This document shows, in pieces, positions 53,876 to 64,000 of a DNA stretch of 64,000 nt. The translations under genes and the position numbers were made by a program. Each line of letters starts with the position of its first letter. Position 1 is the stretch's first letter. The notes under the pieces are model-generated. The model had not been told where the DNA came from and searched no databases. It saw nothing but the letters and a program-made list of their open reading frames with translations. Where the stretch lies: assembly GCA_028564675.1 (NCBI GenBank), contig JAOVVO010000023.1, forward strand, positions 1 to 64,000. Reading direction: 5' to 3'. The DNA comes from Onchocerca lupi (lineage: Eukaryota > Nematoda > Chromadorea > Rhabditida > Onchocercidae).

Positions 53876-54163
53876 CGGATAAAACTGATTTTCAAGTCGT
53901 AACTGACAGGTCAATCTAGTGATGCTAAATAGCAATAATTTATTCTAGTTTAATTCCATCATTTAATTTTTTTTTTAACTTCTCTTTTTTATCTTGATTA
54001 ACTTCCTTTTCTTTTTTTGTCTTCAGTAATATTTTATTCTCTTGGACAAAGAATTTGAGCGTTGAGATCCCAAAGTTTCTGATCAAAATGGCTGGTAGGC
54101 AGTGCAAACGAAAGGGTTTACCGTATTAAAGTTCTGCATTCAGCGAAGGGAGGATTTCGGGAC

Positions 54164-55448
54164 TTACATCGACGGTGTAACCCAGGCGGGCATCTTACTC
54201 GTGGTACTTGCTGTTGATAACGATGATGTTGATGGTGCTTGCATAATTGCGTACGGATCATTCATTTCTGCATGTCTCGTGTAATCTGGTGCAGCATTCT
54301 GTGTAGACAATTTTTTTGCAAGATCGCTGCAAATAATTAAAAACTGGAAAAAGTTTCCCAAATTAATCATTTAAAATATGAAAATAAGAGATAAGAAAGA
54401 GACAATCATTCACTTCCGAAAAGATAGAAGAGTTCTACCCCTTTACTAACATTAACAAATAATTTATAGTTCATTTTCAAAATCGAACATATGCAAATAT
54501 AATTATGCTAAACAATAATTATACTTTTCGTTTTGTTCTTATACACTTTATTTACATAATAAAGCGAAAAGAGATAACGAGAAATAGTGTAAGTGCATAA
54601 CTACGATACACTGCAATCTTGAAAATTTTCGAACAGTTCATATGTAACTATTTCGTTCTCTGCATACGATAATTCCGATCGATGATAAAAATTAATACAA
54701 TTCAAAATAATTTTTTTTTCTTTTTTTAACTTGAGCTTCCTTCTGGAAATTAAATTTCAAACAATTAAAGCAAAATGAAATTTAAAATTTTGGAAATGTC
54801 TGAAAATCGAACGAAGGAAAATACGAAATGAAATCCGCAGAATTAAGACAGGAGAAAGAAATGAGGTTATGAGTAGTTTTAAAAAAATTGAAAGGAATAA
54901 AACACTGTTTTTAATTTATTTATCCCGATAAACTCAAGATGAAAACTAGAATTCCAAAAATTTTCCGAGACTACAGAATCATAGAATTTATCCGATCCAG
55001 AAAAACACATCTCAGCGAATATATGCCATTTCAATGATAACAAAATAATATATGATAAGAAATGGAATATATATAAACATAAAATTAATAATCAAGAAAA
55101 CTTGCAAAACTTACTCAATAACTTGTTGCTGACGTAAAATATGTTCTTGCAAATCCATTTCTTTTCTGCGCTCCAGAATGCCACTCACTAAAATTGAAAA
55201 ATTAAAAAAAAAGGAACTATGGTTAGAATGAAGAAAAAAGTATATGTAATATTCATGGATTTCTTCTCTCTCACTAATAAAGGATAATTTACAAGTGATC
55301 ATTACCTTATTACGAAATAATCAAACGCCTGATCATAAATGATATTGTTTAAAAAAAAAAAAAAAAAAAAAAGAATTAAAACTGAACTCTAAACTTGGAT
55401 CTCTCTGGTTTTGATCAAAATTTCTCTGCTAATTGCGAAAGATTTAAG

Positions 55449-55482
<34 letters not shown>

Positions 55483-58400
55483 GCATTACATGGAAGAGCG
55501 GAAAGTGGCGGAGGCGGTGCCACATCTGCTACAGCAACATCCATCACGGGCAATTTGCCCGGTGGTTTCCTTCGCCTGGCATCCGCATAGCCATACGAAT
55601 CGAAAACAGGGGAGTATGGATACGGAGCTGGCTGAAGTGGACGTCTCCAACTGAAAATGACACTGAACTTTGTCTGCTTAGCAAACAACAATGTCAACAA
55701 GCGGAGAGATGATAGCAAACTTTGATATACAAAGGTACGCTATCTCTTTCCTTCCCAAGATAAGTGATTCATTCAGTGATAAAAAAAATAAATTAAAGCA
55801 ACAGTAATAAATCGGAACGAATTCATAGAATTCAGAGTAAGCATAGCATTGTAAGATATGAAAAACAAATTTTTTCTGAATAAAAAGGCATACGGTTCTA
55901 CTCTGTAGCCTCCTCCATACCGCGGTGGAACTGGTGGCACTGAATACGATGGAATCGATCGAAATGAATCCGATCGACTAAATCGTCGCCTTCTATAACG
56001 GCCTGTTCTGTAAAAAAAAAAAAAAGAAAAAAAAAAAACGGAATTTCCTTCATGTAAAATGACAAACAGCTATTAGTGAGTAATAAAAAAATATTTGTAA
56101 AATTCTGGAAAATCAAAATTTATCTCGGTTTCGACGAAAATTCCAATATTTCTCGTAGTAGTATACATCAAACACTTCTAATTCCTTTTCTATGGCAAAA
56201 GAATTTGCAGTCCCATACAATAAATATCTTAATGATTAACCTTCGACGTTTTCGAGACGGCCCACCACCATCATCCTCCACTGTTCGTTTCGTATCACCG
56301 GAAGATTGACTTTTTTTTGGGAATGTCGGTTTCGACTGTAGATTTCTTACTCCTACATTTTTCTCGGCTGGCTTGATACTCTCACAACAACGTGTGGCAT
56401 TACTATCAGTATTATTACCACCAACACTCTCGATAAAATCTTTTTTCCGTTCCATCTCCAATGCAAACTTTCGATCTTGCGCCATTTTTGCAGTGTCATT
56501 TCGTGTGTACTTCATTTCCATTGTTAACGATGTTTTAGATAATTTTTCCTGTTCCTGTTCAATTTTTTTGGATTGAGTATATGAGATGAATTCTTTATAG
56601 GTTAACAAACAATACATATCGGTTTCTGGTGTTGGTACAATAAGCCGATCCCAGCCATGGAAATCCACTGAAATTTTTTCAAATTAAAAAAAGATTACTT
56701 TTCCTCAGAGATAAATCTTTGAGAAAATAAAATTTGAACATTTTGTCAAGAATAGGAACATAGCAATGATAGATGCTACAAATTTGGAGGAATTTCTTTA
56801 TCCCAACTAACAATTCATGAAATATACTTAGGATTTCCGAGATAATGAGAAATGAAAAAATATTTACAGTACATGAATTTTGATCTCAAAAGTATAAAAA
56901 CCGTTAAATGAATTGCTTGATGACTTAATAACTGGCGCCATTGTAATGAACTGAAGCAAGAATCTTATTCCCTAGCTAACTGTCATACCAATACCATTCT
57001 ATATAGTATCTTTCTATATTTTATGATAAGTGATGAAGCTAAGGATAATTATCGAGCTTCCTATTAACGAAAACCAACAACCATTATGAGTTACATTTTC
57101 ATATAACGTATGATTCATCATGAATGATTACCATTCGGGAAATATACTTTGATATAATTGCTCGATACATTTCGTGCACCGAGATGAATAAAATCATTAT
57201 TAGAATGAGCTGCTACAGCTTCTCGAGCAGTTGGAAACAACAAAAGTGCCATACGTTGGCTGTAAAGTTTTTACTTAAAAAAGCAAAATTTTCGCTAATC
57301 TTTCTGCTGAATCATCATAGCATACGTATCTCAGATTCTCAAGCAAGAGAGCAAAAAAAAAATTACAAAAAAGAATACATGTCAAATTGACTAGTTATGG
57401 TGTTTCTAATAACTTATAAATTATTACAAGTAACTCTATGCAAACTACATTAAATTGGAAAAAAGCTGAAATTCTAAACTTACCCTAGCATATCCCTTTC
57501 AAAACGTACACTTTCGATCGGATAATTTTTGAAACAAGTTTCACGAATTTGCTTCTCTGTTACTTCGTTACTTATAGGTTTCACAATCAAATAACGCATA
57601 CTTTCCATTGGTTCTCGCATTCGACCCAAACGGCTTTCTAATATATCCTTGTATTTTCGTACCCATTTTGCTAAAATTGCAACATTTTAAAGAAAAAAAA
57701 AACTCCAAACAAAAAAAAAAAGAATGCAAAGGAAAAGATTTTTACAAACAAAATTTAGTGATTACTCACTTAAAATCAAATAACAAAAGATTCCTCAGAA
57801 ATCCTAGAAAAAAAAAAGACAACTACCATAATTTTTTTTTCTTTTCAATAATTTACTAAAATTTAGGGTCACAATTTATATCGGCCGAGGTTACGATAAT
57901 AGAGATTCTGCAACAAGGTCTCTGTTTTTTTTTTTCCTCTTCTTAAAGTGCATTATTCATAATTTTGCACGAAAAAATGTGGTCCTAAATTCTGCTAAAC
58001 CATCAACGAGAAATTTCTGCTATGAACCAAATAACTAACAGCATCAATCAGAGATCAAATCTGAGATTTGATTGTTTACTAGCAAATGGAACGAAAGGTA
58101 TAAAAGCCGGTCAGGGTTATCAGATAAGATCATCGGCAATAGATTTCGAATTGTAATGAGGAAAAATTTCTGATGCAAAAAAAATGCAGAAAATGTGCAA
58201 ACAAACGTAAATCCATATTTTGCAATAAAATCTTTTCTGATATTTTGGCAAATAAAAATAGAATTTTACTCTGAGGCAAATAAATTTTCACTCGATGTCC
58301 ACCAGTCCGTATATGAACGAGATTGTTTACAGCACAGTATGCAATGGGATGATCACTTTGGAAATATGCTTCAATTCTCCTAAAATAAACGTTGTTATAT

Positions 58401-61400
58401 TGCTATAATGGAAGAATTAAAAGCTTCTCGGATTTCCTGAAAAGATTTATTTCCAAAGTCATTATGCTCAATGAAATTCCCAGAAACAATGACCTACCCA
58501 TATAAATGATCAAAATCTGCATCAATTTTCCCAGCAGATAACGGAAAGTCCATAATAACTCGCTTACAACGTAGAAGTGCGGTATAAAACCAAGGATTAC
58601 GAATATCTGCTGGCAACACATTTTCAAAAATTACTACACGTCTGTCCGATTCATCCTTGCACACTGCAAAAGTTTTATTCAGTAAAAGTTGGACTGGATT
58701 CAACAAATATTATATTCTATCCAATAAACGGAGGAATGTACAACGAAAAATAATATAACCAGTTACATAGAATTAAGTGATATTCTTTAATGTATATTCG
58801 TCCATCTACCGAATGAAATATGATGTTCAGAAATTCGGCAGACTAGTGGGAAATTATCAATTAATGGGTACAAATAAGTAGCAGAAGATAGCTAATATGA
58901 TTCTTTCGAAAAGTTTCATTAGTTACATCACTGAGACATAAAGGAATAAATAACTGAAAAGATTCGATCATATTTATATGCTACATTTAATATAAAACTC
59001 ACGTCTCCACTGAAATTCTGGAGCACCATCCCAATCAATTGGTAACGTTTTGTAATATTCCGCCATAATCATTTTGTTGGTTAATTTATCCGGACCCGTT
59101 TCTTCACCCAAACTTCTTACCGTTATATTCTTCAAACTTTCCACTACGGTAAGGACTACTTCAGCATCCGTTTCTTGAGTGACATTTCCAGTTTCTTCTT
59201 CTATGTTTTCTGAAAAATATAAAAATGTAAAGACATTTACCCAACAAATAAGTTATTTTATCTTTTTATTTCATGAAGTCCAAATTTTTCGGCAAAATTA
59301 CAATTTCACCATTTATTTATCAAAAGTTAAGAGATTGTTATGGACGCAGACGAAAATGATTCTTTTATCCAAAAAACATCCCCAAATCCTGAAATCTAGC
59401 AATATCCTTAATTTCCTCTAAGGTCGAACTATTCATATCGAAATCTGTATCTGTCAGTTTCAGGAAATTTATCCCCTGAAAAGGGAAAAAAGTCTCAAAT
59501 TACCTCCTTTAGATGTTTTTTCCAGAGCCTATAAAGCAGAAAGTAATTCGAAATCTGTGATTTTTTACAGTAGCTGAGGATACTTTCTACAGGACGATGT
59601 ATGAAAGTGTATTTACAAGAACTATGTAGAAATACTCTCTCACCTGGCTTCCGAAACATGCCATGATAACTCTAGAATGATCAGAAATGACAAAGAGATA
59701 TCCAGTCTGTACTAGAAAAGATAATGCTCAATGGCTTCTTAACTTTAGCAAGCAAAGTAAGAGGCCAACCGTTTTTGCAATTTTTGCTGACTATCAGTTT
59801 TAATGCATCATCGTTATCACATGCAACAATGATATCACCTTGCTTCGATGCCACAAGAGCTACCGGAATATTCGGTACACCAGTACTTAAAGCACTTTGA
59901 GCTCCACTATCGGCATCAACAGCAACAGTATCAGCCGGATTACTGTTACGTTCACCAGCCATTTCAAGATTTGCCGGAGCTGCTACCGTTTCGAATTCTG
60001 CTTCACCGCTCAACTCCTTCGGAGGTTCAGTGATTGGATCAACTGTTGTTGGCGGGTCAAGCCGATTTTTTTGCGAGATAACACGATCTCGATGCACTCG
60101 TGAACAGAATGAAACCAAACACTTCACACCAAGCTCCTGAAGTGATTGATTAGGTTACGGTGAAGTGGTAACCCCGAAGAAATAAGTACACGAGAAGAAT
60201 CATGAATGTCTCCAACATGCCAACTGTGACGTCAACAACATGTTCGATTTGATATTGCATAAAACTATTTGTGAAAAAACCAGTAGAAAACGCAGATACT
60301 ACTGATCCACTGAGAAAGAATCATGCTCTAACCATAATTAATGAAGAATTATACAATACGCAATCAAAGTTAACTTAGAGTACCTTTAGGTACGAAAAAA
60401 AATGTGAACAAATTAATCATTTGATTATTCAAAGGATAATATCAGAAAGGAAAACGGCATGCAACAGCTCAGGTTCAGGTATGAACAATAAAAACAAGGA
60501 TTTTTTTTTTCTTTGTAATCCTTAGTGATAAAAATAGATTTGTCTTCAAACAAAGAGAGAAAACTAAATAAAAGTTGAAGGAAAGATATGAAACATAATA
60601 AAATTTCCTCAAACATCAATAGTACAAAATAAATCAAATCATTTTTTGAAAATTAAAAATATGACAGCCAGATATCTTAAAAATACGATACCAAATATCA
60701 TCATTCATAAGTTATTTCTCCAGAAAAACCAAAAAAGTTCACTAAATCAGCTGACAATAATTTTCTATTCGATAGACAGAAAAGTAGATTAAAAAAAGAA
60801 TTTTAAATAATATAAAAAGTTCAGCAATTCATATGTTTGCTTTTCGAAAAAAGCATTTTCGTTCAGCTGTAGATATATTTCAATATAAAATGAACGAATT
60901 ATACAAGCAATAAGATCATGACCAGTTAAGGCATAATATATCGGTTCAAGACGAAAAATCCCGCCATAAATCTTGTAACATATCTGAATATTTTACTTAA
61001 ATATATTGAAAAAAAAAGTAGGAATAGTTCATTAGAACAAACAAATATACCGTAAGTCATGATTTTCGTAATGAAGTAATGATATCTAGAGGCTATTGCA
61101 AAATGCCTATTAAAAAGCTAGAGTTATAGGATATGCAAGCATATGTAAGCAATGCAAGTAATCTTCATCATGACTGTCAAGTCATCCTGCATACTACGAT
61201 TGTTACCAACAACTGGGCAGGTCCGCATCATAAGAATAATGTTTAGAAAAATATCATCATCTTAGTTCGCTTAATCGAAGCATTATTAGTTAGAAAACAG
61301 TTGGTTAACCGCTGATGATAATTTTATGCGCAAAGTTCTGTAAATTCATTGTATAATTCGCTATCACATGCTAATTCTAAATACACATAAACGAGATTTC

Positions 61401-61749
61401 AACAGACAAACATATTTCTCAATTTCAGATGCTAGCATTGCGTGGAAAGTAAAAAATCATTTCAGACTTGCAAAACAGAGAGATAAAAAATAACTTATAG
61501 CTTCGCCTATATTTTATTTCTGATAAATAAGAAATAAATAACCTGATCTGGATCATCACTGATTAATGGAAAACGGATAATACGGTCGATGACGTCATTC
61601 TTGAGATTAAATTTCAAATTGATTAAGCGAAAAATGGTTTCGTTAAATTGTTCTTGTGGCTCATATTGTAGCTGCATCGGTAATGTGTTGATAATGACCA
61701 CACGATCGGTATCTAATTTCTTTGTTTTTTCACCAAATGTTGTCAACAT
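54164..61749 (-). CDS. Putative RNA-binding protein with degenerate RRMs and a basic, Pro-rich tail
   Basis: Thirteen exons on the minus strand, about 793 residues: 61749-61543, 60136-59744, 59475-59430, 59209-59003, 58663-58498, 58379-58270, 57670-57484, 57259-57132, 56667-56241, 56007-55894, 55650-55490, 55187-55115, 54326-54164. Two RRM-like folds can be seen: about 290-372 (RRVVIFENVLPADIRNPWFY ... RVKIYLP) and about 408-480 (MRYLIVKPISNEVTEKQIRE ... IKVYFP). RNP1 is poorly kept in both. A related strand may begin near residue 15 (DRVVIINTLP). Then follow a charged coiled stretch, a basic SRKRRRR/RS patch near 620-640, a Pro/Tyr-rich segment and an LxxQxxLRQQQ helix. A nuclear RNA-related role is inferred; I do not recognise the orthologue. 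The 46-base third exon rests on a weak donor. An in-frame stop precedes the ATG, and an acceptor at 61826-61827 may take the leader. Confidence 0.65.
55449..55479 (+). repeat. Poly-A tract of about 31 bases inside an intron
   Basis: On the coding (minus) strand of the RRM-like gene this is a poly-T run that begins about ten bases after the donor at 55489, an unusual place for a polypyrimidine run. Confidence 0.7.
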
Positions 61750-62081
61750 TTCCGTTGTTCTTTCTTTCTTTTTTTTTTTCTTTTTTAGTTTTCACGGCTA
61801 TAATCGATATGTACTTTTTCCAAATCTAAAATTAATATATATGTCAGAAAAAAAAGAATAAAACATACTTACGTCTAAAACAGTAAATATCAAAAAATGA
61901 CCAATCAGATTTTACTGAAATATTACAGAAATTATACAATAACTTTAATACGAAAAAAAAAAATCGCATTATTACAATTCCTCATTACAAACATCTAAAT
62001 CAATTTTTCAAGTATACAATCGGCATATAAATCACATTTGTGTTGAATTGATAGAAAAGTCATATTTCATCTAAATCTCGT

Positions 62082-62112
<31 letters not shown>

Positions 62113-62113
<1 letters not shown>

Positions 62114-62255
62114 CAAATCCCTGCGTTACTGAAAAAGCAAATGCAAAACGTAAACGCAACGCCAACACGCCTCGCATTGAATGTCTTGCAATTATTCCGA
62201 CCAAACCGAGACAGTACGCGTAATCGCTACGAAATCATCGCATCCCTTACAAAAT
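62113..62255 (-). promoter_or_regulatory. CpG-containing patch, possible promoter
   Basis: About 140 bases with many CG dinucleotides (AACGCAACGCC, ACGCCTCGC, TACGCGTAATCGC) stand out from the AT-rich surroundings roughly 400 bases upstream of the RRM-like start. Promoter function is inferred from position and composition only. Confidence 0.3.
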
Positions 62256-62420
62256 GTTAATTATGATAAGAAAAGATAATTATGCAGTTGCAATTACTAT
62301 ATAATGATAATTACATGATTACAACACAGTAATATGATGATAATATGATAACATGATAATATGATAAGATTATATTGATAAAATATATTGTATTATCATA
62401 ATTGTGATTATGATATCACC
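62255..62420. repeat. GATAA/ATGATAATATG-rich segment
   Basis: GATAA occurs many times in imperfect tandem (AATATGATGATAATATGATAACATG...). It could bind GATA factors or be simple-sequence drift. Confidence 0.55.
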
Positions 62421-63600
62421 AGAATAATAGCAAAATTTTGCAGTGTAATTTGAATATAGAATGGTATGTTTGAGATAGTGCATTCCAAAAGAAACACCAA
62501 TTAGATTAGAAGATTTTCATTTTAATTTTTTTTTTCTTAAGTAGATTTTTTTTTTTTTTTTTGCAAAAATATAGATTAGAAGTAATTTGGCAATTTTTTC
62601 ATTTTCTGCGTTACATAAAATATATCATCCATGCTGGATTCGCATCTTTACGCAAATGATAAATCCAACGATCCAATAAAATTATTCTTTCTTACAAAAA
62701 GAAGAAATAAAAGTTGGCGAAAAGATTGAAATTTATCAGGAAACGATCATTCAATTCGTCTTTAAATTCTTGTAAATATCATTTTAACTTTATCTAAAAA
62801 TTCCAATTCTTTTTTCAATTACTCAATTCTAATTCTCTTTTTTTTTTTTTTTTTTTTTTTTGAAGCTTTTTAATCAAACATGTTTGTTATCTCAGCAACA
62901 TTTGCCATGTTCCTTCTATATGGTTCAGTCTACTGATTAAAAAGGATATTTTCCATAAAGCTAAGGTTCAGTTTTCAAAAGTAAAATGCCAAGAAAATAG
63001 AATAATTTGGAATTGCTCCAGAAATTCCACAAAACTTTACAGGTTACAGATCGAAGAAGAAATCACTGGACAAAATAAAGTTGGAGAGTCGGGATTATTT
63101 TTGAATCTAAAGTGATTGTATCCTCATTATAGTGAGGAAATTGCTAAAATTAATATGTCAGAAAATTTCCTCCTTTTTCTTTCTCGTTAAAAAACGATAA
63201 AATTGGCATACGGTAAACGATTTACAGTAGATGAAGATGCTGTACAGTAAAAGAGCCGAAGTATGATTTACCATAATTTATGAATTTGCAAAGCTACGAG
63301 CATTATAAAAATTTTTAATAACATATCATTTCGCGAGAGATTTGTGCTGTTCATTTTAAAAAGTAAAAATATGATGTGATAGCTTGGAAGATTGCTCATT
63401 TTCGCCTAATAACTTAAGATTATTTCCAAGATTTTGATTATTTAATTAATTCTAATTATTATCAGATTAGTTTCCAGCTTCCGTTCGATCATTAATCTAA
63501 TTAAATTCTTCACTAAATACTCAACATATGACGAAAATAAGAAAAATTTTGAAATTTTGTGACTTAAAAAATCCAATAAGTACTTTTCAGTTTTATTAAA

Positions 63601-63660
63601 TTTAATGATGTTAATTTCTCTTTTTATATTTTTAATGATGTTAATTTCTCTTTTTATATT
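63601..63660 (+). repeat. Exact tandem duplication, 2 x 30 bp
   Basis: The unit TTTAATGATGTTAATTTCTC followed by TTTTTATATT is repeated once without a change, suggesting a recent slippage event or an assembly duplication. Confidence 0.95.
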
Positions 63661-64000
63661 ATTTCTAAATTCGATTATTACAGAAATTTTGGAATCATGG
63701 AAGAATTGTAGATGAAAACGAGAAAATCACAAAATGAATAAAGACTTTATCATAAATGATTCTTAAATTTTGGATTTTAATTTGAGAATGAAATTTTGAT
63801 TGAAATTCGAAACATAAAAGCATGTCAGCTTTTATTCATTTAATCAATCCATAAACATTTAAAACACGCATAAATTACTTCATGATTGCACAACTGCTGA
63901 TAATTATTGCAACGATTATCTCTGATTTCGAAATTTTAAAACTTTGATGTAAAATGTTTCAATTTATTTGCAACAGATGGATTATTTTCTTTTTTTTTTT

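Larger units (their letters stand above)
61826..64000. other. Upstream region of the RRM-like gene to window end
   Basis: No exon supported. It contains a 30-base A run (62083-62112), a GATAAT-rich segment (about 62255-62420) and an exact 30-bp tandem duplication (63601-63660). Confidence 0.45.

Overview
The window is eukaryotic and very AT-rich. Genes are split into many small exons by GT-AG introns, many with a TTTCAG-like acceptor. Gene content and splice style point to a nematode, most probably a filarial (onchocercid) worm; I cannot name the species. I see no rRNA, tRNA, recognised transposon, CRISPR array, or bacterial or viral block. Gene density is low, about one gene per 7-8 kb.

Layout: (1) 65-232, minus: first exon of a multi-pass membrane protein that leaves the window. 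(2) 5265-5748, minus: a doubtful small gene. (3) 7158-13285, plus: UNC-93, a regulator of two-pore potassium channels. (4) 14711-15364, minus: a possible 46-residue microprotein, head to head with (5) 15655-21104, plus: BRD-1/BARD1 (RING, ankyrin, two BRCT). (6) 22672-25452, minus: LEPROT/VPS55, convergent with brd-1. The gap between them holds two inverted repeats, one with a 36-bp stem. (7) 26709-37043, plus: a 21-exon polyhomeotic-like protein (HD1, FCS zinc finger, SAM), head to head with LEPROT. (8) 42768-46202, plus: a rhodopsin-like seven-helix receptor with altered signature motifs. (9) 49805-52266, plus: ribokinase. (10) 54164-61749, minus: a 13-exon protein with degenerate RRM-like folds and a basic, proline-rich tail. 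An unassigned minus-strand last exon lies at 53461-53562.

The genes do not form an operon or a pathway. They are separate housekeeping or regulatory loci: DNA repair and ubiquitination (BRD-1), Polycomb chromatin (PHC-like), endosomal traffic (LEPROT), sugar metabolism (ribokinase), excitability (UNC-93) and RNA binding (RRM-like). Exon joins were derived by hand from splice signals and reading phase. All phases close for BRD-1, LEPROT, the PHC-like gene, the receptor and ribokinase. One junction stays unresolved in UNC-93 and one is weak in the RRM-like gene.
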